This document shows, piece after piece, positions 9,501 through 12,691 of a DNA stretch of 17,239 bases. Made by a program: the position numbers and the translations under genes. Position 1 is the first letter of the stretch, and every line of letters starts with the position of its first letter. The notes beneath the pieces are model-generated. The model was not told the DNA's origin and did no database searches. It worked only from the letters and a program-made list of their open reading frames with translations. The stretch covers positions 1 to 17,239 of the forward strand of contig JBLHWU010000144.1 in the NCBI GenBank assembly GCA_047629355.1, written 5' to 3'. Origin of the DNA: CAYUNA01 sp047629355 (GTDB lineage Bacteria > Bacteroidota > Bacteroidia > Chitinophagales > Saprospiraceae).

Positions 9501-10211
9501 ATTCGGCGCAGGATTACTGTTTTCATTGTCCCAATTGAAAGACACCAACGCGTCTATTGCTGCTGCTTCCGAACCTGCACCCAGCGGATTACCGTTTACA
9601 AAACAAGTCGCTGCCATACCAGGATTTTCTTGGCAGAAATCTATTGGGTTGGCAAAACTGGCGTTCGCACCACACGAAGGTGAAGTGATAAATTGTACTG
9701 ATGGCCCACCAGCACTACCGCTGCGTCCATCGTTATATTCTAAGAAGGAAGGTGGCAAAAATTCCAAACGATAAGCATCACCATCAGTTAAGTTATTGAA
9801 AAAATACTCGCCGAAGCCATCTGTTGTGACGGTATTGACAAGGTTACTGCTGCCATCTGCGAGACAACCGTAGAGATAAACTTGGACACCACCGATGCCT
9901 GCATCCTGGTCGTCTTCCCCATTATAGTTGAAGTCACCGACCACTTTTCCACCAATCACACCCGTGCCACCGGGGCAAGGGGCAATCATCATTGCAGCAG
10001 TATTTTGTAAATAGCTTTGGGTAGGCAAATCGAGAGAAGAGATGCTTTCCTTGATTTGACTTTCCAGTTGTAAAAGAATTTTCTTTGCAAAACTGTTCGC
10101 AGAGGTCTCCTTATTCGCTTTCATCAAATTTGGTAACATTAAAAATGCAACCAATGTAAAAAGCGCAATACGAGTTAAATTGGGCGTGTAATAGTGTCTA
10201 AGTTTACTCAT
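264..10211 (-). CDS. Giant multidomain surface adhesin secreted by the type IX system (SdrD_B-like, HYR-like, SprB-like repeats; type B sorting domain)
   Basis: This 3315-residue protein is predicted to be exported and displayed at the cell surface; adhesion or gliding support is inferred from architecture. ATG start. Residues 1-32 form a signal peptide: basic start with R5 and R14, hydrophobic core about 15-30, likely cleavage after MKA. Domains in order: SdrD_B-like unit 1 (about 83-155); a 480-residue region (about 190-670) with propeller-like segments such as GLAFDRENKTLYVSAF; SdrD_B-like unit 2 (about 677-760); units 3-8 (about 833-1555), each with a D-x-N-x-N-G-x-x-D-x-G-E type loop, probably calcium-binding; six HYR-like modules (about 1557-2050) rich in paired cysteines; SprB-like repeats (about 2053-2762); Ig/cadherin-like modules (about 2765-3228); and a C-terminal domain (about 3229-3315) with FSPNGDDINDGF, YDRWGNRVF, WEG and PDGTYFY, the signature of T9SS type B (gliding-associated C-terminal) cargo. 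The ligand cannot be read from sequence. The reading frame is intact. Confidence 0.93.
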   Translation of the reverse strand: MSKLRHYYTPNLTRIALFTLVAFLMLPNLMKANKETSANSFAKKILLQLESQIKESISSLDLPTQSYLQNTAAMMIAPCPGGTGVIGGKVVGDFNYNGEDDQDAGIGGVQVYLYGCLADGSSNLVNTVTTDGFGEYFFNNLTDGDAYRLEFLPPSFLEYNDGRSGSAGGPSVQFITSPSCGANASFANPIDFCQENPGMAATCFVNGNPLGAGSEAAAIDALVSFNWDNENSNPAPNELANAWEIGSAYGLAFDRENKTLYVSAFIKRFAGMGTLGIGGIYSMDASNLNNPTITEFLDVESLGIDVGSIPENGPAGRNLPTAVEDTSNDAAAYDKVATEGIGALQYNDGKLWLVNLFDKTVYSIDISNGAPTAADVDAYPLPDPGCAGGVFRPFALKIFRNTVYAGGVCDASSSDDAGDLQAYVFQLNGNTFSEIINFSLDYTKGYAANATNCENFAGWYPWLTGGAMPTQCHANTTFVYPTPVLSDIEIDIDGSMILGFMDRMGHQLGNKNWPVIGTTPLMTSISGGDILRAHYNAGTYVLENNATVGTLTADYVGEIPGNAPTTGNFSGVGNMQGPGGGEFYFNDLFNFPVSSTNTPHSETAQGDLAFYPGAGQVATTALDPLGTSLNIGGVNYMSNTTGETRFRGYRLFQTGNSSISTFSKANGLGALITMCDLGAPLEIGGYMWDDLNEDGVQDACEPALASVNVTLIDNAGNELGTTTTTATGHYNFNETTLNSGTIEATTTYHIIAGTGGQFDPSSAQLNNSLFVTNPDVGGGHTPDKTDSDALLAGNQMPGNFAGYPSITVNTGGEGFVNHSYGFGFTGTNVNPVAQLGGATFNDANNNGLNDNGETGVGGINVSLYDGDLNLVMTTTTNPDGTYCFLNIEFGDYVIEFNRNNAANMTNYMFAMDNVGNDDTIDSDPNQVTGITQIFNFEPDNGNDKTWDVGLFSLNANMGGAVFVDSNANGIQDAGEGTIIAVTVILQDTDNNNVVVETAFTDGSGNYVFTNVPPGNYMVSFDVSTNLLDVTNYQGSPQNEGNDDDVDSDPNPNNSSTEIFAFDPVNGSIDNISAGYFAAATIGGFVWIDGNSNGTLNNGEQGLENASVTLFDTNGNQISIATTAANGAYSFLNRLAGNYYIVFNSGATGNADYLGSPQNAGNNDALDSDADATTGQTANFNFDPTAGNDNTLSAGFYLPNGTIGGFVFNDTNSNGFADAGEMGIEGVTVSLLNADNGNAVVTTTNTSDLGLYGFPGLEAGNYIIVFDETTNANGVTNFVGSSQNAGNGQNDSDPNPNTGQTDVIAFNPLNGNNNDVGAGFFQTSTLSGVAFGDADSDGIFDMNEQGVANVTVTLYNSADMVVATAMTNGSGVYEFPNLPAGNYYVIFSADSTGNNDYEGSPQDQGNNDNVDSDADPVTGQTAIITFNPTIGINNFSAGFTLPFGSVGDFVFKDCNNNGIQDAGETGIANVEVTLSNLDNSTTVSGLTNAMGFYLFMNVQSGNYTLGFAVPGIGLDYAQQDQGNDDSLDSDVNSSTGTTASFSIGGSESVNSIDAGFIDVAAPFIINIPDLTVECDEDIISDVKAVDNCDTDPDLTFVDASITGTCPMFIIREWTATDDCGNTVTNIQKITLNDTTAPTITFNNPLLTGVSNGGSVTLECDEADTIMESDAVYDDNCDPNPITNFTEIQEEGVCQDDGYYLKRTLTWYAEDNCGNFTEITITVFITDTTPPVIDLPADLTVDCNSIPPVPVLTVTDNCDDNVQMDFEEVILGDTCEIYKIVRSWLFYDECLNAAWAQQKIVVMVDNLVLEDGPDDITIECDEAKPAFPILIATNMCSPPTVDTMTLTLPYDEATCSQKCIRVWTATDECGHEETTTQLITIVDTTAPEIEFNHPALDGLMDGDSVTYDCTEAIPFGPNDVTATDNCNEVNVEFMEMETFGDCDVDGYFVRLECCWKADDGCGNMSQICIIVRIADDQKPILVGIPEDITINQAFEDVSVPADVTATDLCDNDVTIEFVESQIANPDGCGYVLTRTWIATDDCGNSCSDAQIITVEDVCDCPNILVNATNIQNAECGQTNGSISVDMSIDPSLYQYLLLPNLGTQSPSGNEYTDLAPGTYILIINLPDFPDCDEKIYFNIEEEDCIDFLTVTIQGEEEVCLTTNELDYDGVITSATIFQAGNAVTVECTNIDGECVTLTPATGYLGTSPDEIGVVHCYNNNPNQCDTTYIIVIVEVAPFVCNIAIANENVTQPTCQGALGSAEITVSGMEGNLTYTWSPNVSTSNVASDLAGGDYGVTITDDATDCVIETTVAIENIEAATLTANDITTTNITCFGENNGSVISNINIEYAVINANGAMGVTPILNLEPGIYTISNTTANCSASVQIEITQPDELKVDFTATPESCLENDGTLTLAIQGGIGAMTYTWNPAVSTSATATGLTASQIYSVTVVDATGCQVVLGNLAITNDCQPCDLQLTVDSQLDETCMNADGEISLSAANQNGIVSYVWTPSVSTTNAAFGLSEGIYEILATDEFGCTASASVTINRTMPTWSATAESTPTTCGNDNGIATLNVANDPSDLTYTWSPNVSTTATAENLASGTYTVTLVDANGCQMTTEVEVENTPIDWSVEAIAVNTNCGTAEGSIMITNTGTGVYIYAWQPNVSTDNQAANLVVGLYQITVTDENGCEQIVNAEVLQNDVQFTAIPTMQNATCAGNDGAISIEVIGAGDYTYTWSDNISTSNEATNLIPNTPYSVTVTDENGCVIELNNMAVGTDCDPSAPMIETVIDTVECGTNSIDLCINLSELTGDLQGVTVCQQPTNGALSFLSDTCFSYSPIPDFAGLDTICFVACDVNNVCDTTLFEITVEACNVPCEDFVPNEEALAQTADCGGVAGVCIEVPLSNALNYGITDNDVAYAGDLNGCLNDTTFTYPSVIIPDGGNNGPYEFTWVLNGATVSGTFNNVAELVSFMNNNDPTGIWNLNPSTLNIGGGNPAFTYGMIEVTQTATGGNANLEPSTDLLPNGTTLWLTVGTHQVIFTDDNACTDTLMVEVFCIESETVIQNVLLNNDSTYCFDDAQVPGTASALEVTCDNCDNLDYTIDGNCVNYTGLELGSSDFLLVICDDNDLCDTVFLTVNIISSGLLPDANIDGDTTQINEAVTIPVIANDEINGIFVSFNITEDPANGSVIIDGDNVVYSPNLEYCGFDAFTYEICNENGCDIATVNLLIECTEPVPISGFSPNGDDINDGFMIQNLEMFPENELLIYDRWGNRVFRDLNYSKNGLWEGEYRNLIVPDGTYFYMFKYNKGEMKRGFVQIQR
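1925..3500 (-). repeat. Block of seven SprB-like repeats within the giant adhesin
   Basis: Seven units of about 70-80 residues run in succession. Each has an early Cys-containing strand (for example PTCQGALGS, ESCLENDGT, TTCGNDNGI), in six of the seven a YTWSPNVST-type motif, then a G-x-Y-x-V-T-V-x-D-x-x-G-C ending. One unit (around 3060-3270) lacks the YTW motif. A related, more divergent unit lies just upstream (around 3830-4050). This repeat type is known from SprB, the mobile gliding adhesin of Flavobacterium; here it supports a surface-filament role by analogy only. Confidence 0.8.
4045..5535 (-). repeat. Six HYR-like modules within the giant adhesin
   Basis: Six tandem modules of about 80-85 residues have the pattern DTTPP-x-I-x-x-P-x-x-x-T-x-x-C, then T-D-N-C-D, then R-x-W-x-A-x-D-x-C-G-N. 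Five of the six keep a cysteine in the first strand, and the conserved WTATDDCGN-type strand adds another, suggesting disulfide-stabilised Ig-like folds outside the cytoplasm. The sixth (I-T-I-N-Q-A-F) lacks the first cysteine. HYR domains are associated with adhesion or stalk roles in secreted proteins. Confidence 0.8.
5546..7715 (-). repeat. Six regularly spaced SdrD_B-like repeats (units 3-8) within the giant adhesin
   Basis: The units start near positions 7715, 7350, 6985, 6622, 6250 and 5893, a period of about 364 bases (121 residues). Each begins G-G-x-x-F-x-D-x-N-x-N-G-x-x-D-x-G-E, continues with V-T-L strands and G-x-Y-x-F-x-N, and ends G-N-Y-x-V-x-F. A linker of the type G-N-D-D-x-x-D-S-D-x-N or D-P followed by F-N-F-x-P-x-x-G-N and A-G-F separates the units. 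The acidic loops resemble the calcium loops of SdrD B repeats. Units differ enough at DNA level that recombination between them is probably not frequent. Confidence 0.85.
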
Positions 10212-10837
10212 AATAAAAAATCTTTGTAAAAAAAAATTTAGTCAAAAAATCAAGTTCAAAAAATTAAACATGAGCAACATTCTTAACTTTTCATTCTCAA
10301 TTCTCGATTAATTTTCAATACGGTTTTCAAAGTTTAATATGAATTTGCGTTATTCAGCAAATGCAAATAGCTGTATTTGACTCCAATAGTTTAGAGTAAA
10401 ACAGCAGATTTTGTAGTGTCCATTTTTTTTTAAAAACCAATGACAGAAAATAAATATTCTAAAAATTTCTCAACTAAAATTGTCGCAAAATAGTCTGGTA
10501 ATCATTCATTTAAATATTAAAAAATAATGCGTGATGACCAATGTAATTCTTTCTTTTTCTTGCAAAAAATTATAAAAATAAAACCTTATAAACTGTTAAT
10601 TTTAAATATTTTATGAATATAAATTAAGCAACTTTAAGTATTAACAACAATTTTATTTTCAACTAAGGAAGGGTAAAATACAATTCATCTTTGTTCGTCT
10701 ATAATAAGACAGTGCAAAAACTGTGACAAGATTGAAGGTTCAATTTATTTATTTAAGCCTTTAAAAAATTAAGTACTTTTAATATCAAAAACTTGGTGTG
10801 GGTATTGCATATATAAATTTGTTTGGTCTATTTTTTT
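10212..10837. other. Intergenic region upstream of the giant adhesin, no gene seen
   Basis: About 630 bases of strongly A+T-rich sequence with many homopolymer runs and frequent stops on both strands. It must contain the adhesin promoter, because the gene reads leftward from 10211, but I found no clear TAnnTTTG element on the minus strand here; the nearest resemblance, around 10328-10336, does not fit the spacing. Confidence 0.6.
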
Positions 10838-10869
10838 GGCTCTACGGTGAAAAGTGTGGGTCAATATGA

Positions 10870-10901
10870 GAAGCTCGAAAATCATAAGATTTTCGAGCTT
10901 C
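10870..10901. repeat. Perfect 14-bp hairpin inside the MITE-like element
   Basis: Arms 10870-10883 (GAAGCTCGAAAATC) and 10888-10901 are exact reverse complements with a four-base ATAA loop. On the plus strand it is followed by eight A rather than T, and on the minus strand no T-run follows, so it does not look like an intrinsic terminator in either direction. Confidence 0.85.
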
Positions 10902-10939
10902 AAAAAAAACAATACGCGTTACCTGCGGCAATGCGGGAG

Positions 10940-10996
10940 GGGAGTTTGAGGGAGAAAACGGTTTTTGCAAAACCCACTCTTCTCCCTCAAACTCCC
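10940..10996. repeat. Perfect 17-bp inverted repeat inside the MITE-like element
   Basis: Arms 10940-10956 (GGGAGTTTGAGGGAGAA) and 10980-10996 are exact reverse complements around a 23-base loop. The loop itself contains a small hairpin, GGTTTT-TGC-AAAACC, at 10960-10974. The purine-rich arm contrasts with the A+T-rich surroundings. Confidence 0.85.
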
Positions 10997-11033
10997 TTTG
11001 TTAAAACGTATCCACAGTTTTCACCGTAGTGCC

Positions 11034-11586
11034 TAAAAAGTAAACATCTTTTGTCATTTCGACCGAAGTGGAGAAAAAGAACAAAATAAACGTTGTTAGT
11101 TGGCGGACTTATTATTTTACCGTTACTTAACTAGCCGTAAATTAGGGCATAATATTACACACCGTTTAATCAGAAAAAATGTGCTGAGTTTCACTTGGAT
11201 ACATCACGTAATTTAAGTCTTCGCCGTTAACAAAATGGGGTCAAAAAATTCGTTTTTCGATTGAGTAAAGAACATAACCTAACTAACACAACACCCTCCT
11301 TGCATTGACTTCATTGGTCAATGTGAAATTCTGCGATAGCAAAGTTATTTTTCACCTATTCGACTTTTCACTCCATCTTTTTCAGTCTCAACTCTGCAAT
11401 ATTTCATTGTAAACAACTGTCTCTTTCCATAAATCCTTAATTCCATTAAGAGTTAATCACTAGGTGATTTTGCGAATTCGATAGTTTCTTTTACACAAAA
11501 ACAGCCAATTTTAATGCCTATTTTGCTCGATTTCATCGGGTTATTTACACGAATTCTTACACTTTTACAGAAAACAAACTTTTTTT
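11034..11586. other. Intergenic region between the MITE-like element and the IS, no gene seen
   Basis: About 550 A+T-rich bases without a credible reading frame. Small palindromes occur at 11303-11323 (CATTGAC/GTCAATG, 7-base loop) and 11455-11469 (AATCAC/GTGATT). A TAACTTTG −7-like box on the minus strand at 11340-11347 has no matching −33 element. No continuation of the TPR gene that lies on the other side of the IS was found. Confidence 0.55.
11053..11076. repeat. Possible fragment of a REP-like Bacteroidota intergenic repeat
   Basis: The core GTCATTTCGACCGAAGTGG followed by AGAAA resembles a short palindromic intergenic repeat (TTTCGAC...GGAGAAA) that I recall as common in Bacteroidota genomes. 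Only one partial copy is visible here, so repetition cannot be shown from the window. Confidence 0.35.
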
Positions 11587-11609
11587 GGCGGTGTATCAAA
11601 TGTAATGCT
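11587..11609 (+). repeat. Left terminal inverted repeat of the IS1-family element
   Basis: Twenty-three bases starting GGCGGTGTATC, exactly the reverse complement of 12379-12401. A run of T lies immediately outside. Confidence 0.9.
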
Positions 11610-11636
11610 TTTTAAAGTGACAACGAAGACAAATCA

Positions 11637-11644
11637 TAACTTTG
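11637..11644 (+). promoter_or_regulatory. Bacteroidota-type −7 promoter box (TAACTTTG) for the IS transposase
   Basis: TAACTTTG is an exact match to the TAnnTTTG −7 element of Bacteroidota housekeeping promoters. It lies about 20 bases before the first possible ATG (11666), which fits a short leader. No convincing TTG −33 element is present 19-21 bases upstream, so the promoter may be weak. Confidence 0.45.
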
Positions 11645-11665
11645 TAGTAACCACACTCAAAGCTT

Positions 11666-11777
11666 ATGTATATATATATATTGTCCAAGTTGCCACAGCA
11701 CAAATATAAAAAAGAATGGTCATACTTATTATGGCAAGCAGAACCATCGTTGCAATTGCTGCGGTCGTCAGTTTGTT
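11666..11777 (+). pseudogene. Zinc-ribbon N-terminal part of the IS1-family transposase, start codon out of frame
   Basis: In the same frame as the catalytic part, the codons from 11682 encode CPSCHSTNIKKNG, then YYGKQNHRCNCCGRQFV, the CxxC...CxxC zinc ribbon of InsA-type DNA-binding regions. This frame is open back to a stop at 11637-11639 but holds no ATG, GTG or TTG before the ribbon. The ATG at 11666 is followed by six TA units and lies 16 bases before the first Cys codon, one TA unit short of being in frame. Translated as it stands, that ATG gives only a short out-of-frame peptide ending shortly after 11777. The element may be inactive, or may start by slippage or at a rare codon such as ATA. 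Confidence 0.7.
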
Positions 11778-12362
11778 TTGAATAATAACCATACGAAATC
11801 AGAGCGGCTAAAATCACTCATCAAAAATTCTTTGAAAGAACGAATACCCCTTCGTGGTATTTGTAGAATTTTTGATGTCAGCCTTACTTGGTTACAGTCG
11901 TTTGCCCATTTATTTTGGGAACAAACTCCTGATGACTTGGGACTTAATCCTGCAGTTATAAAAAAGATAAAACGTCTGCAAGTCTTTGGTATTCAGGCAG
12001 ATGAGTTATGGTCTTTTGTCCAGAAAAAAGCGAATAAACGATGGATTTGGGTAGCTTATGATCCTGTACATCGTTTGGTAGTTGCCTATCATATTGGTGG
12101 GCGAGGCAAAAAAGCAGCAAATAAATTTTGGAACAAGATTCCAGAAATTTTAAAAAACTGTTTTTTTGAAACGGATGATTGGCAAGCTTATCGAAGCATT
12201 ATTCCTTCAGAAAAGCATAAAGTCGGAAAAGACTTAACTTTTTATATTGAGGGCTTCAATCCTACAATCAGAGCCAGAGTTAGTCGTTTAGTCCGCACAT
12301 CTCTATCGTTCTCCAAAATAGATAAATGGCATAATTTAGCTATTGGATGGTTTTTCTGGTAA
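11778..12362 (+). CDS. IS1-family transposase, catalytic (InsB-like) part
   Basis: The DDE recombinase for the surrounding IS. From the TTG at 11778 it is 194 residues long, but the frame continues upstream without a stop through the zinc ribbon, so the natural protein is one InsA-InsB polypeptide of about 230 residues and TTG is probably not the true start. Catalytic residues appear intact: D75 in ADELWSFV, D133 in ETDDWQAY and E158 in YIEGFNPTIR, followed by RLVRTSLSFSK and the usual IS1 tail (IDKWHNLAIG). Residues 1-60 hold a helix-turn-helix-like segment (IPLRGICRIFDVS). Unlike classical IS1, no programmed −1 frameshift between two frames is needed here. The stop lies 16 bases before the right inverted repeat. 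Confidence 0.85.
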   Translation: MNNNHTKSERLKSLIKNSLKERIPLRGICRIFDVSLTWLQSFAHLFWEQTPDDLGLNPAVIKKIKRLQVFGIQADELWSFVQKKANKRWIWVAYDPVHRLVVAYHIGGRGKKAANKFWNKIPEILKNCFFETDDWQAYRSIIPSEKHKVGKDLTFYIEGFNPTIRARVSRLVRTSLSFSKIDKWHNLAIGWFFW

Positions 12363-12378
12363 TTTAATTTAGAACGGC

Positions 12379-12401
12379 AGCATTACATTTGATACACCGC
12401 C
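12379..12401 (-). repeat. Right terminal inverted repeat of the IS1-family element
   Basis: Exact reverse complement of the left repeat. Read on the minus strand it also supplies the last codons and TAA stop of the truncated TPR gene (stop at 12383-12385). Confidence 0.9.
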
Positions 12402-12640
12402 AACCCTCTTGCATGTAAAATTTCAGGAGAATTTGGGTTATATTTTGAGGCAATTTCCCCATATTCTTTGGCTTTTTCATAATCCCGTAAAACGGTGTAA
12501 GCAAGAATAATGGTCTGATAAGCATGAACATTAAAAATATCAATTGCTAAAGCCTTTTTAGCAAAACCTATCGCTTCTTTGTACCTTTTTAATTGATACA
12601 TTCGTTGAGCCCTGACAATTTGTTTATCGAATTCTTCCAA
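12383..12640 (-). pseudogene. Small TPR protein truncated by the IS
   Basis: An 85-residue helical-repeat protein; TPR proteins act as protein-interaction scaffolds and no specific partner can be named. Residues about 5-38 (MYQLKRYKEAIGFAKKALAI) and 39-72 (AYTVLRDYEKAKEYGEIASK) are two TPR units, and 73-85 begin helix A of a third (ILHARGLAVYQM). The last ~6 residues and the stop come from the IS inverted repeat, so the natural C-terminus is missing, and no continuation exists on the far side of the IS. The best start in frame is TTG at 12640. An ATG at 12651 would be in frame if a T7 run had one more T, suggesting damage at the 5' end too. It lies 51 bases after the acyltransferase fusion in the same direction and could have been co-transcribed. 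The remnant may or may not be expressed. Confidence 0.65.
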
Positions 12641-12691
12641 AAAAATCGCATATTAAATTTCAAAATACCAATCTCAAATTAATTCAAAAAC

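Larger units (their letters stand above)
10838..11033. mobile_element. MITE-like element with nested palindromes (196 bp)
   Basis: Terminal inverted repeats lie at 10838-10861 and 11010-11033 and match at 21 of 24 positions, starting GGC(T/A)CTACGGTGAAAA. The T-run outside the left end and the A-run outside the right end extend the pairing a little. Inside are two further perfect palindromes (10870-10901 and 10940-10996). The element is too small for a transposase, and the one open frame across it looks incidental. The GGCTCT-type end is reminiscent of ISL3-family termini, but that parent assignment is a guess. I could not see a clean target duplication. Confidence 0.6.
11587..12401 (+). mobile_element. 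IS1-family insertion sequence (815 bp)
   Basis: Bounded by perfect 23-bp inverted repeats (11587-11609 and 12379-12401) that begin GGCGGTGTATC; the match extends two more bases (TT/AA) outward. The GG terminus, length near that of IS1 and a single transposase with zinc ribbon plus DDE core place it in the IS1 family. It carries its own −7 promoter box at 11637 and reads opposite to all neighbouring genes. The 8-9 bases flanking each end do not match, so there is no target duplication, which suggests rearrangement or decay after insertion. Confidence 0.85.

Noticed and set aside
10870..10901. Reading the 14-bp hairpin as an intrinsic terminator
   Set aside because: The adjacent homopolymer is A on the plus strand and no T-run follows on the minus strand; it fits better as part of the palindromic element.
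10823..11029. Plus-strand open frame of 68 codons across the MITE-like element
   Set aside because: It is explained by the palindromic element; the translation has no domain character and both arms of the hairpins would be coding, which is implausible.
11094..11101. TTGGCGG-like sequence resembling an IS end left of the IS
   Set aside because: Only about eight bases match the IS terminus and the following bases diverge, so a second IS end is not supported.
11340..11347. TAACTTTG −7-like box on the minus strand in the intergenic region
   Set aside because: No −33 TTG at the right distance and no gene start close downstream; an eight-base match in A+T-rich DNA can arise by chance.
11596..11817. 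Minus-strand open frame of 73 codons within the left part of the IS
   Set aside because: Antisense to the zinc-ribbon region of the transposase, which is clearly coding on the plus strand.
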